Assembly: GCA_947178025.1 (NCBI GenBank)
Contig: CAMWWU010000008.1
Location: forward strand, 1 to 32,566
DNA length: 32,566 bases
Source: an uncultured Alistipes sp.
GTDB lineage: Bacteria; Bacteroidota; Bacteroidia; Bacteroidales; Rikenellaceae
Direction: 5' to 3'
Part shown: positions 8,388 to 16,995 of the stretch, piece after piece
Numbering within the stretch: the first letter of the stretch is position 1
Layout of the letters: each line of letters begins with the position of its first letter
The notes under the pieces: model-generated
What the model saw: only the letters and a program-made list of their open reading frames with translations
Database searches by the model: none
What the model was told of the DNA's origin: nothing
Made by a program: the position numbers and the translations under genes

Positions 8388-9730
8388 AAAGACTTCTGAT
8401 ACTCTGCGCGCTGCTCGCAGCAGCCGCACGACCTGCCGCTGCCGGAGGGTGGAGGCAGATGCGACGCATCGAGAAACGGATCGTCGCCCCCGCATTCCCC
8501 GACGCGGAGTTCTCCGTGCGCGACTTCGGAGCTGCCGGCGACGGCCGCAGCGACGACCGTCCGGCGATTCTCGCCGCTATCGACCGATGCGCCGATGCCG
8601 GCGGCGGACACGTCGTCCTGCCCGCAGGCCGCTACTTCAGCAAAGGTCCCGTAGTGCTGAAAAGCAACGTCGACCTCCGCCTCGAAGAGGGCGCCGTGCT
8701 CTTCTTCAGCTCCGACGCGAACGACTACCTGCCCGCCGTCCTCACCCGCTGGGAGGGGACCGAACTCTTCAACTACTCGCCCCTGATCTACGCCCGGGGA
8801 GCGAAGAACATCGCCGTAACGGGCCGCGGCACGATCGACGGCCGGGGTTCGGAGAACTTCGCCGCATGGAAACCCCGCCAGAAAGAGGACCAGCACCGCC
8901 TGCGGGCCCAGGGTTCGGCCGGCACACCCCTCTGGGAGCGGCTCTACGGCGCAGGACACTACCTGCGTCCGGCGCTGCTCGAACCCGTGCTGTGCGACGG
9001 CGTGCTGATCGAAGGGGTCCGTCTGGTCGACGCACCGTTCTGGACCATCCATCCCCTGTCGTGCAGCAACGTCATCGTGCGCGACGTCACGGTCGACAGC
9101 ACCAACCTCAACAACGACGGCTGCGACCCCGAATCGTGCCGCGACGTGCTGATCGAGGGGTGCTTCTTCCACACGGGCGACGACGGCATCGCCATCAAGT
9201 CGGGCCGCGACGCCGATGCCTGGCGCGCCGGCCAGCCCACCGAGAACGTCATCATCCGCCGCTGCACGTTCGACACGCAGATCAACGGGCTCTGCATCGG
9301 CAGCGAGGTTTCGGGCGGCGTGCGCAACGTCTTCGTCGAGGACATCCGCATCGTCCACGCCAGCAACGGCCTCTACTTCAAATCGAACCTCGACCGCGGC
9401 GGCTGCATCGAGGGGATCCGCATCCGCCGCGTCGATGCGGATCGCGTCTCGAAGGCGCTCGTCAAGTTCGAACCCGACTACAAGTCAGAGAGCCGGGACA
9501 ACCGCCCCACGCGCTTCCGCGACTTCCGCATCGAGCGCATCCGGGCCCGCCGGGTCGAGGGATGCGGCATCGACATCGGCGGCTTCGAGCAGCTCCCGGT
9601 CCGCGATGTCGAGATCCGCGACCTAAGCATCGACAGTGCCGCCACGCCCCTGCGCATCCGCCATACCGAAAACCTGATACTGAAGCGAGTCTCGATCGAC
9701 GGCACCCGCTACGACACAAAACTCCGATAA
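8384..9730 (+). CDS. GH28-family (polygalacturonase-like) glycoside hydrolase
   Basis: A 448-aa right-handed beta-helix protein with a signal peptide (about 1-22). The N-terminus has the pectinase signature FSVRDFGAAGDGRSDD. The three catalytic aspartates of GH28 are visible: NNDGCDPES (D245) and GDDGIAIKSG (D266, D267). The usual GHG motif is replaced by ING (N301 where His is expected), and the RIK motif reads YFK (Y331-K333, in GLYFKSNLDRGG), so substrate-contact residues differ from classical polygalacturonases. The SEVSGGVRNVFVED block is typical of exo-acting bacterial GH28. Expected action: inverting release of a galacturonic acid-type or related sugar from an oligosaccharide end in the periplasm. 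Its start overlaps the upstream stop by 4 bases. Fold assignment is firm; specificity is open. Confidence 0.88.
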   Translation: MKRLLILCALLAAAARPAAAGGWRQMRRIEKRIVAPAFPDAEFSVRDFGAAGDGRSDDRPAILAAIDRCADAGGGHVVLPAGRYFSKGPVVLKSNVDLRLEEGAVLFFSSDANDYLPAVLTRWEGTELFNYSPLIYARGAKNIAVTGRGTIDGRGSENFAAWKPRQKEDQHRLRAQGSAGTPLWERLYGAGHYLRPALLEPVLCDGVLIEGVRLVDAPFWTIHPLSCSNVIVRDVTVDSTNLNNDGCDPESCRDVLIEGCFFHTGDDGIAIKSGRDADAWRAGQPTENVIIRRCTFDTQINGLCIGSEVSGGVRNVFVEDIRIVHASNGLYFKSNLDRGGCIEGIRIRRVDADRVSKALVKFEPDYKSESRDNRPTRFRDFRIERIRARRVEGCGIDIGGFEQLPVRDVEIRDLSIDSAATPLRIRHTENLILKRVSIDGTRYDTKLR

Positions 9731-9731
9731 C

Positions 9732-10655
9732 ATGATTTCGAAACACATCACCTGCGCCTTTCTCTACACCATCACCCGCTACGGCTACCCGCCCGCGGCC
9801 GAACGGACCACCCGCTACCTCGACGAGATGGCAGCCCTCGGCTTCACCTCCGTCGAACTGGAGGGAATCGGGGGCGAACACCTCGGCGAAGTGACCCGCC
9901 GGCGCAGCGAGATCCGCCGGGCGCTCGAATCGAACGGCCTCTCGCTGCCCGTCTTCTGCACCGTACTGCCCCGCCTGGGATCGGTGCAGGCCACCCTGCG
10001 CGACGAAGCACTGGAACTCTTCCGCCGAGGCTGCGACACGGCCGCCTTCCTCGGAGCCGGCGGCGTGCTGGACAACGGACCGCTGGTTCCCTACGCCTTC
10101 CCGGCCGACCTGCCCGTTTCGCGCCACTACGAACCCGAACTGCTCCGACGCATCGGCCTGCCCGCCGGTTTCGACTGGGCCTGCTACCGCGACGATCTGG
10201 TCGAGACGCTGCGGCGCGCCTGCGACACGGCCGCAGAGTTCGGACTCAAATACTACCTCCACCCCTGCTGCGGATCGCTAACCGAAACCACCGACGGCTA
10301 CCTGTGGCTGAGCCGGGCCGTGGGGCGCGGCAACCTGCGCTTCAACTTCGATGTCGCCAATCAGTTCTACCTGCGCGAGAACCTCCCGCTCGGACTGCGC
10401 AAGCTGGCCGGCGAGATCGACTACATCCACGTTTCGGACAACCGCGGCACGCAGGTCGAGCACCTGGCCGTGGGCGACGGAGCGATCGACTGGGAGCTCC
10501 TCTTCGCCACGCTCGCCGACATCGGCTTCGACGGCCAGCTGGCGATCGACGTCGGCGGAGCCGAAACCGACCTCGACGATCTGGACAGCGCCTACCTCCG
10601 TTCGGCGAGCCGCCTCGAAGCGGCGATCGCCGCCCACCGTCTTTTCGAACCGTAG
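9732..10655 (+). CDS. Sugar phosphate isomerase/epimerase (xylose-isomerase-like TIM barrel)
   Basis: A 307-aa protein without a signal peptide, so cytoplasmic. It has the AP-endonuclease-2/xylose-isomerase-like TIM-barrel pattern: GFTSVELEG near the start and probable divalent-metal ligands H177 (YYLHPCC), D207 (FNFDVAN), H233 (YIHVSDN) and D273 (LAIDVGG). In characterised epimerases of this fold (for example D-tagatose 3-epimerase) the equivalents of H177 and D273 are Glu, so this is a variant site. The GDGAIDW motif is common in the family. It starts one base after the GH28 stop and ends 2 bases before the next start. Likely role: isomerising or epimerising a sugar from the locus's substrate; which one is unknown. 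Confidence 0.8.
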   Translation: MISKHITCAFLYTITRYGYPPAAERTTRYLDEMAALGFTSVELEGIGGEHLGEVTRRRSEIRRALESNGLSLPVFCTVLPRLGSVQATLRDEALELFRRGCDTAAFLGAGGVLDNGPLVPYAFPADLPVSRHYEPELLRRIGLPAGFDWACYRDDLVETLRRACDTAAEFGLKYYLHPCCGSLTETTDGYLWLSRAVGRGNLRFNFDVANQFYLRENLPLGLRKLAGEIDYIHVSDNRGTQVEHLAVGDGAIDWELLFATLADIGFDGQLAIDVGGAETDLDDLDSAYLRSASRLEAAIAAHRLFEP

Positions 10656-10657
10656 CC

Positions 10658-13105
10658 ATGCGACACCTGCTTCTCCTCACGGCCCTGCTCGCCGCAACGA
10701 CCGTCCGCGGGGCCCTGCCGGTCATCCCGGCACCGAAATCGGTCGTCGAAGGGGCTGTCCGGCCCTCCGTCCGCTTCTCCGCCCTGCACTTCTCGGGGTC
10801 CGCGGAGCAAGCCCCCTATGCGGCGGTCCTCGACGAAATCGAAGCACTCGCCGACACGGCCGCCGCACGGCCGCTCGTCGTGGAACTCGTCGTCGCGGAG
10901 CGCGCTGCGAAAGAGCACCTGAGGCGCTACGTCCCCGAAGCCGGCCACGAGGTCCTGCACCGGGATCTCTACGGCCTCCGCCTCACGGGCGACACGGCCC
11001 GGCTGGTCGCGGCGACCGAAGCGGGCGGACACTGCGCCCTGCAAACGCTCAAGCAGCTCCTGCGAGCCGGATATGCCCGCGAGACGGTCGTCACCGACTG
11101 GTGCGACCTCCGGCAGCGCATCTTCATGGACGACATCAGCCGGGGCGCCGTGCCGACGCCCGAACAGCTGCGGCGCCAGATCCGCTACCTCGCCGAGCTG
11201 AAGTACAACGCCGCGATGTATTACATCGAACACGTCGTCCGCACGGAGAGCCACCCCGACTTCGCCCCGGCCGACGGTTCGCTGACCCTCGACGAGATCC
11301 GCGACCTGGGCCGCTATGCCGCCTCCTACGGCATCGAGCTGATCGGTAATTTCCAGAGCTTCGGCCACTTCGAAAACATCCTCGCGCACGAGCGCTACCG
11401 TCCCCTGGGGGATACCGAAACGATGATCTCGACCACCGATCCCCGGGCCCGGAAGTTCCTCTCGGAGGTGCTGGGCGAGCTGTGCGACGCCTTCCCCTCG
11501 GCGCAGTTCAACGTCAACTGCGACGAGACGTGGGACATCGGCAACGGCCGCTCGCGCGAACGGGTCCGGCAGGTGGGGCGCGAACGCTTCTACGCCGATC
11601 ACATCCGCTTCCTGCGCGATGAGCTCCGCCGCCGCGGCAAGCGGACGATGATGTGGAGCGACATGGTGCTCAAATACCCCCGACTGCTCGACCTCCTGCC
11701 GCGCGACATCGTGCTGCTCACCTGGAACTACGACGCCCGCGACGACTTCTCGGCCTGGCTCGACCCGCTTCGCGGCCGGGAGTTTCTGGTCTGCCCGGGC
11801 GTGCACAGCTCCGGACGCATGGTCCCCGACATGCGGGCCGCCGAAGGCAACCGCCGCTTCATCGCCCAGGGATACGCCGCCGGAGCCCGCGGCGCGCTGC
11901 TCACCTCGTGGGACGAGGGGGCGCTGCACTGCTACCATCACCTCTGCTACGGCATCGCCCAGGCCGCCGAAACGATGTGGGACACCCGCCGCACGCAGGT
12001 CGACGACGACTTCCGCGCGCGCTACGAAACCCTGCGCTTCGGGGCCCCGAACGGCTTCACGAAGCTCTGCGACGCGATGATGCGGCTGGGCGACCTGCCG
12101 ATGCTCAGCGGCATGAACGACCGCATCTACTACCAGCGCTTCACGCCGCAGCCGGGACGTCCGCTCACCGTAGACCTCGCACAGCTCCGGACCGCCGACT
12201 CGATCGCCCGGGCATGCAGCGGGGCATTCGACGAATGCCCCGCAACCTCCGCCCGCGCGGAGATCGATGCCTGGCACTATGCCGCCGACAGCTACCGGCT
12301 GATCGCCGGATCGCGCCTGCGCATGGCCCGCATCGCCGAACTTTACGCCGGCGGCACGCGCGAAGGGCTCGCCGAAGCCGTGGCCCACTGCGACACACTG
12401 CAACAGCTCACAGCCTCGCTTCGGGCCGACTTCTCGCGGCTGTGGCTCTACGAAAACCGACACCACTCCTACGACCGGGGAATCCGGACCTACCGGGAGA
12501 AAGCCGCCGAGATCGAACGCGTCCGCGACATCCTGGCCGACGCCCTGCGACGCCTCGACAGCCGGCAGCCGCTCCCGACGCCCGCCGAGGCGGGGCTCGA
12601 AGTTCGCGACCGGCAGAACGGCTACATGTGTTTCTGGCTGACGACGGGTCCTTTCACGGGCTGCGAGCCCGATGCCGATCCGGAGGGAGTGCGGAGCTCC
12701 GTGCCGACCCCGGGGCTGAAATTCGTCGCCGACGGCCGCGAATACAAGTGGACCAAAACCGAGAGTTTCGACGGCCTGACCATGGACGGCAACCGTTTCT
12801 ACACCTCGGGCGGCGACGCTACGATGTATGCCTGGGCGCTGCTCACGAGCCCGGACGAACGCGAGGTCGACCTGCTCGTAGGCTACGCGGGCCGGCTGAC
12901 GCTCTGCTGCAACGGCGAGCCGGTCTACGCCGGCCCCGTCGAAAACGCCTACGCCCCCGACAGCCACCGCATCCGCCTGCGGCTGCGGGCCGGCGAAAAC
13001 CATCTGCTCGTCAAACTGCGGCAGGAGGTCCCCGAATGGATGTTCTCGTGCATCGTCGAGGGGGCCGTCGTCTCATCGCGCAAACACAAATACACCATCG
13101 ACTGA
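10658..13105 (+). CDS. GH20-like (beta-N-acetylhexosaminidase-type) glycoside hydrolase with C-terminal sandwich
   Basis: An 815-aa protein. The start at 10658 is chosen because it gives a clean signal peptide (MRHLLLLTALLAATTVRGA) 2 bases after the previous stop; the frame is open further upstream, but only over the preceding gene. Residues about 20-140 match the GH20 N-terminal domain (LPVIPAPKSV). The barrel follows (RIFMDDISRG...LAELKYNAAMYY...YAASYGIELIGNFQSFGH). The Asp-Glu catalytic pair is D289-E290 in NVNCDETWD, in place of the usual H-x-G-G-D-E. The HLTD loop of classical GH20 reads YYIEHVV, so this is a divergent subfamily. Residues about 640-815 form a likely beta-sandwich ligand-binding domain. 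Probable role: exo-removal of a HexNAc-type residue in the periplasm. Confidence 0.78.
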   Translation: MRHLLLLTALLAATTVRGALPVIPAPKSVVEGAVRPSVRFSALHFSGSAEQAPYAAVLDEIEALADTAAARPLVVELVVAERAAKEHLRRYVPEAGHEVLHRDLYGLRLTGDTARLVAATEAGGHCALQTLKQLLRAGYARETVVTDWCDLRQRIFMDDISRGAVPTPEQLRRQIRYLAELKYNAAMYYIEHVVRTESHPDFAPADGSLTLDEIRDLGRYAASYGIELIGNFQSFGHFENILAHERYRPLGDTETMISTTDPRARKFLSEVLGELCDAFPSAQFNVNCDETWDIGNGRSRERVRQVGRERFYADHIRFLRDELRRRGKRTMMWSDMVLKYPRLLDLLPRDIVLLTWNYDARDDFSAWLDPLRGREFLVCPGVHSSGRMVPDMRAAEGNRRFIAQGYAAGARGALLTSWDEGALHCYHHLCYGIAQAAETMWDTRRTQVDDDFRARYETLRFGAPNGFTKLCDAMMRLGDLPMLSGMNDRIYYQRFTPQPGRPLTVDLAQLRTADSIARACSGAFDECPATSARAEIDAWHYAADSYRLIAGSRLRMARIAELYAGGTREGLAEAVAHCDTLQQLTASLRADFSRLWLYENRHHSYDRGIRTYREKAAEIERVRDILADALRRLDSRQPLPTPAEAGLEVRDRQNGYMCFWLTTGPFTGCEPDADPEGVRSSVPTPGLKFVADGREYKWTKTESFDGLTMDGNRFYTSGGDATMYAWALLTSPDEREVDLLVGYAGRLTLCCNGEPVYAGPVENAYAPDSHRIRLRLRAGENHLLVKLRQEVPEWMFSCIVEGAVVSSRKHKYTID

Positions 13106-13106
13106 C

Positions 13107-15746
13107 ATGAAACCCATCCGTCTCCTACTTCTGTGCGTCGCCCTGCTGACCGCGGCGACGAGCCGCGCGCAGCGCGTGAAAACGACCGTCAACGACGCCT
13201 GGCGCTTCGCCATGCAGCAGGCGCCCGCATCGGCCGCCGACTTCGACGATTCGGCCTGGAGCATCGTCTCCGTGCCCCACACATGGAACGCCCTGGATAC
13301 CGACGACGAGATCCCCGGCTACGCCCGCGGCAAAGGGTGGTACCGCCGCCGGGTGAAGATCGACGACCTGTGGCCCGGACAGCGGATCTACATCCACTTC
13401 GAAGGGGCGAACCAGCGGACGACGCTCTACGTCAACGGCCGGCAGGCGGGCAGCCACACGGGCGGATACACCGCCTTCGCATTCGACATCACCGATCTGG
13501 TGCGTGTCGGCGACAACCTCTTCGCCGTGGAGGTGGACAACTCCCACGACCCCGACATCCCGCCCCTCTCGGCCGACTATACGTTCTACGGCGGCATCTA
13601 CCGCGACATCTGTCTGATCTACACGCCGCCGACCCACATCGCCGTCACGCACTACGCCACGCAGGGAGTCTACGTCCGCACCGAACGGATCGAGCGGGGG
13701 CAGGCCCGGATCGCAGTCCGAACGATGCTCTCCAACAGAGGACCGAAGGCGGCGAAAGGGGTCGTCGAGCACCGGATCGCCGACCGCGAAGGCCGCATCG
13801 TGGCCCGCGCCTCGCAACGCGTGACGATCGCCGCCGATGCCGAGGCGCAACCCTGCGACATGCAGCTGGAGATCGACGGCGCCGAGCGTTGGGACGTCGC
13901 GAATCCCGCACTGTACAAGGTATACACCCGGCTGACGGCCGACGGCTCGTGCGACGAGGTGACCTCGCCCCTGGGCATCCGCACCATCCGCTTCGACCCC
14001 GACCGGGGCTTCTTCCTCAACGACCGGCACGTGAAGCTCGTCGGCACCAACCGCCACCAGGACTACCTGCTCCGGGGCAATGCCCTGAGCGACGAGATGC
14101 ACGAGCGCGACGTGCGGCTGCTGCACGAAATGGGCGGCAATTTCCTGCGCGTATCGCACTATCCGCAGGATCCCGTGGTGATGGAGATGTGCGACAAGGC
14201 GGGCATCGTCACCTCGGTGGAGATTCCGGTCATCAACGCCATCACGCGCAGCGACGCCTTCCGCGAGAACTGCCGGCAGATGGCCGTCGAGATGATCTGG
14301 CAGAACTACAACCACCCCTCGGTGGCGATCTGGGCCTACATGAACGAAGTGCTGCTCTGGCCGCCCTACGACCCCGAAGACGCCGACGACAAGGCCGACT
14401 ACTACCGCTGGCTCCACGACATCGCCCGAACGCTCGAAGAGACCATCCGCACCACCGACCCTACGCGCTACACCATGCTGCCGTGCCACTCGGCCCACGA
14501 ATCCTACGTCGAGTCGGGCATCGCCGCGCTGCCGCAGCTTCTGGGCTTCAACATCTACGACGGCTGGTACCGCGAGACTTTCGCCTACTTCGGCAAACGG
14601 CTCGATATGCTGCATGCGCTCTTCCCGCAGCAGACGCTCGTCGTGAGCGAATACGGCGCCGACGTCGATCCGCGCATCCACAGCTTCTCGCCCGAACGCT
14701 ACGACTTCTCGTGCGAATACGGCAACCTCTACCACGAGAGCTACCTGCCGGAGATCCTCGACCGCGACTTCGTGGCGGCATCGAGCATCTGGAACCTCAA
14801 CGACTTCTACTCCGAAGGCCGCGGCGAGGCCGTGCCGCACGTCAACAACAAGGGAGTCACGGGGCTCGACCGAACCCCCAAGGACAGCTATCACCTCTAC
14901 CGGGCCTACCTCTCTCCGCACCCGGTGCTGCACATCTGCACGAGCCGCTGGCAACAGCGCGGCGGACGCCCCGAGCAGCGCATGAAGCTCTACACCAACG
15001 CCCCGGAGGTCGAAATCGAGGTCAACGGCACACCGATCGGCACCTTTCCGGTCCGCGACCGCCGGGCGGAGTTCGACGTCGTGCTGCGCCCCGGCGAGAA
15101 CCGCATCGCGGCACGGGGCGAGGTCGGCGGCGAGCGCATCGAGGCGCTCTACACGTGCCGCTATCGCGACCCGGACGACTGCTCGTTCGAGGGCTACTCG
15201 TCGCTCAACGTGCTGCTGGGTACCGACCGGCTCTTCGAAGACCCCGTATCGGAGACGCTCTGGGTGGCCGAACAGCCCTATCGTCCGGGATCGTGGGGCT
15301 ATGTGGGAGGTAAAATCTACCGCACGCTGATCCGCCGCGGTTCGGTGCCGGCCTCCGACTCCGAGATCCTCGGCACGGACAACGACCCGGTCTATCAGAC
15401 CCGTCGCGAGGGAATCGAGGAGTTTCGCGCCGACGTTCCCGACGGCTCCTACTCGATCTACCTCCACTTCGCCGAGCTCAACACCCTGGAGCCGCGGCCG
15501 GGCCTTGTCTACAACCTGGGAAACGACCCCCTGCACCGCCCGCTCGCACCCCGCGTCTTCGACATCGAGATCAACGGCCGCAAGGTGGCCGACGCCGTGA
15601 ACATCGCCGAAGAGTACGGCGTGCTGCGGGCCGTATGCCGCAAATTCGAGGTGACGGTGAGCGACGGGACCGGACTGCGCATCCGCTTCCTACCCGTCGA
15701 GGGCGAGCCGGCCCTGAATGCCGTGCGGATCTACCGCAACTTCTGA
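13107..15746 (+). CDS. GH2 family glycoside hydrolase with C-terminal malectin domain
   Basis: An 879-aa protein with a signal peptide (about 1-22, ending SRAQ). Domains: N-terminal sugar-binding jelly roll (about 25-190; VSVPHTWNALD, GKGWYRR), immunoglobulin-like domain (about 195-300), and TIM barrel (about 300-600) with acid/base E414 (WAYMNEV) and nucleophile E515 (VVSEYGAD). A further beta-domain follows, then a malectin-type domain (about 690-879; LLGTDRLFEDP...GSWGYVGGK...YSIYLHFAEL...FDIEINGRKV...ALNAVRIYRNF). GH2 enzymes are retaining exo-glycosidases (beta-galactosidase, beta-glucuronidase, beta-mannosidase and others); beta-glucuronidase or beta-galactosidase action fits a uronic-acid glycan but is inference. 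Malectin domains bind sugars. This is the last gene of the left arm, and its end is 11 bases from the end of the convergent gene. Confidence 0.9.
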   Translation: MKPIRLLLLCVALLTAATSRAQRVKTTVNDAWRFAMQQAPASAADFDDSAWSIVSVPHTWNALDTDDEIPGYARGKGWYRRRVKIDDLWPGQRIYIHFEGANQRTTLYVNGRQAGSHTGGYTAFAFDITDLVRVGDNLFAVEVDNSHDPDIPPLSADYTFYGGIYRDICLIYTPPTHIAVTHYATQGVYVRTERIERGQARIAVRTMLSNRGPKAAKGVVEHRIADREGRIVARASQRVTIAADAEAQPCDMQLEIDGAERWDVANPALYKVYTRLTADGSCDEVTSPLGIRTIRFDPDRGFFLNDRHVKLVGTNRHQDYLLRGNALSDEMHERDVRLLHEMGGNFLRVSHYPQDPVVMEMCDKAGIVTSVEIPVINAITRSDAFRENCRQMAVEMIWQNYNHPSVAIWAYMNEVLLWPPYDPEDADDKADYYRWLHDIARTLEETIRTTDPTRYTMLPCHSAHESYVESGIAALPQLLGFNIYDGWYRETFAYFGKRLDMLHALFPQQTLVVSEYGADVDPRIHSFSPERYDFSCEYGNLYHESYLPEILDRDFVAASSIWNLNDFYSEGRGEAVPHVNNKGVTGLDRTPKDSYHLYRAYLSPHPVLHICTSRWQQRGGRPEQRMKLYTNAPEVEIEVNGTPIGTFPVRDRRAEFDVVLRPGENRIAARGEVGGERIEALYTCRYRDPDDCSFEGYSSLNVLLGTDRLFEDPVSETLWVAEQPYRPGSWGYVGGKIYRTLIRRGSVPASDSEILGTDNDPVYQTRREGIEEFRADVPDGSYSIYLHFAELNTLEPRPGLVYNLGNDPLHRPLAPRVFDIEINGRKVADAVNIAEEYGVLRAVCRKFEVTVSDGTGLRIRFLPVEGEPALNAVRIYRNF

Positions 15747-15757
15747 CCGGGCCGGCC

Positions 15758-16894
15758 TCAACGCAGCGGGATGGCCATGTTCCACGAACGGGTGGCGTTC
15801 TCGAAGCCGCCGGGACCGTCCATCGTGGCGAAGAAGATACAGCGCGGAACGCCCTGCTCGAAGTAGATGAACGGACGTTCGAGCTGCCCCTGGCGGCCGG
15901 AGCTGCCGTCGTCCCAGCGCACCGTCAGCGAGTAGGCCTGCGGCCGGTCGTCGACCCGCCAGTGCGTGCCGTCCTCCGAGTGCGCGAGCACGCCGCCTCC
16001 GCGCTCGCCCGTATACTTGGCGACATGATCCTTGAAGACGATGTGGTAGCCCCGCTCGTCGCGCCACAGGAAGGGATCTTCGGCCTCGCCCTGCCCCTTG
16101 ACCTGGAAGATCGGCTGCCCGCCGTTCCCGACGGTGTAGGGGCCGTAGATGCTCGGCGCATGGGCGATGCCGAGCGCCATGGAGGAGTACTCGCCGTCGC
16201 GCAGATGCGACCTTCCCTTGAAGAGCATCGTCACGGAGCCGTCCTCCTCGACGACGGGCGAGGGATTCGACGCCAGGAAGCTGTAAAAGGTCCCGGGACG
16301 GGTCGTCATCAGCGGCTCGTCGAAGCGCTGCCAGGGCCCGTAGGGCGTATCCGACACGGCCAGTCCGATGCGCTTGTTCGACCGGGCCACGAGGCACCAC
16401 GGGCTCTCCAGCGTCAATTCGTCATAAGTCGGATCGACGAAAGGGTGCGTCGACCCCATGTAGATCAGAAAATACTTGCCGTCGTGCCGCAGGATGCGCG
16501 GATTATGGGTCGAGCGGCCGTCCCAGTACTCGGCGCCGCGGGCCGGCAGGGCGACCTCGCTGAAGCGGTAGGGGCCCGTCAGATGCTCCGACACGGCGTG
16601 CACGATCTCCGAGGCGACCATCCACCCCGGATGGAACGGCAGCGTCTTCGGGAAGCGCGACACGTAGAGGTGGTAGAGGCCCTCGTCGTCCCGGACGACC
16701 GAACTGCCCCACACCCAATAGTCGGGCTCCTCGTAAACCGGTGTGCGCCGGGCGGGAGCCAGGCGGTCGAAGATTTCGTTTCCGGCAGCCGGGACATCGG
16801 CTCCCGGCCCCTCAAGACGCTGCGCAAGGGCGGGCGAGAGGGCGGCCAGCGTCACGAGAGTGACAGCAATACGTTTCGCGAACATAGGTTTCAT
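15758..16894 (-). CDS. GH43/GH32-superfamily five-bladed beta-propeller protein
   Basis: A 378-aa protein with a signal peptide (MKPMFAKRIAVTLVTLAALSPALAQ; a start at the second Met is also possible). The body shows repeated propeller-blade patterns with GPY/GPW turns (LTGPYRF, YGPWQRF, YGPYTVG), acidic/aromatic active-site-like segments (WVWGSSVVRDDEGLYHLY, HNPRILRHDGKYFLIYMGS, SNPSPVVEEDGSVTMLFKG, AEDPFLWRDERGYHIVFKDH) and no lipobox. This matches periplasmic GH43/GH32/GH117-type hydrolases. In these folds three carboxylates are usually spread over different blades; D/E in VVRDDEG, NPSPVVEEDG and AEDPFLW are candidates. It is transcribed opposite to the left arm and downstream of the regulator. 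A weak terminator-like stem precedes it (16965-16995), so it may have its own promoter. Subfamily and substrate are unknown. Confidence 0.75.
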   Translation of the reverse strand: MKPMFAKRIAVTLVTLAALSPALAQRLEGPGADVPAAGNEIFDRLAPARRTPVYEEPDYWVWGSSVVRDDEGLYHLYVSRFPKTLPFHPGWMVASEIVHAVSEHLTGPYRFSEVALPARGAEYWDGRSTHNPRILRHDGKYFLIYMGSTHPFVDPTYDELTLESPWCLVARSNKRIGLAVSDTPYGPWQRFDEPLMTTRPGTFYSFLASNPSPVVEEDGSVTMLFKGRSHLRDGEYSSMALGIAHAPSIYGPYTVGNGGQPIFQVKGQGEAEDPFLWRDERGYHIVFKDHVAKYTGERGGGVLAHSEDGTHWRVDDRPQAYSLTVRWDDGSSGRQGQLERPFIYFEQGVPRCIFFATMDGPGGFENATRSWNMAIPLR

Positions 16895-16994
16895 CGTTTG
16901 ATTCGAAGCACAAAGATCGGTTTTTCCATTCGTATTCGTATGTCCGATTCGTCCGGAAAAGGTGGCGCCGGCATCCGCACCTCCCCGGCCGGCG
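16895..16994. other. Gap between the propeller hydrolase and the regulator
   Basis: About 100 bases holding a GC-rich stem (left arm at 16965) and, on the minus strand, GATCTTTG (16911-16918), one mismatch from the TAnnTTTG -7 consensus and 17 bases before the propeller gene. No convincing -33 TTTG is seen. Confidence 0.4.
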
Positions 16995-16995
16995 C
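16961..16995 (-). terminator. Weak hairpin terminator after the hybrid sensor-regulator
   Basis: On the minus strand, directly at the regulator's stop codon, GCGCCGGC and GCCGGCGC (16988-16995 and 16965-16972) form an 8-base perfect stem with a loop of 15, followed by CACCTTTTCC. The T-run is short, so termination is probably partial and some read-through into the propeller hydrolase gene is likely. Confidence 0.4.

Noticed and set aside
10304..10657. In-frame upstream extension of the GH20-like protein
   Set aside because: It overlaps the isomerase gene in another frame, and the signal peptide begins at 10658.
10592..13003. An 803-codon minus-strand frame opposite the GH20-like gene
   Set aside because: Same GC-driven effect; no domain and no promoter.
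13125..15536. An 803-codon minus-strand frame opposite the GH2 gene
   Set aside because: Shadow frame; the GH2 catalytic residues and malectin domain on the plus strand are decisive.
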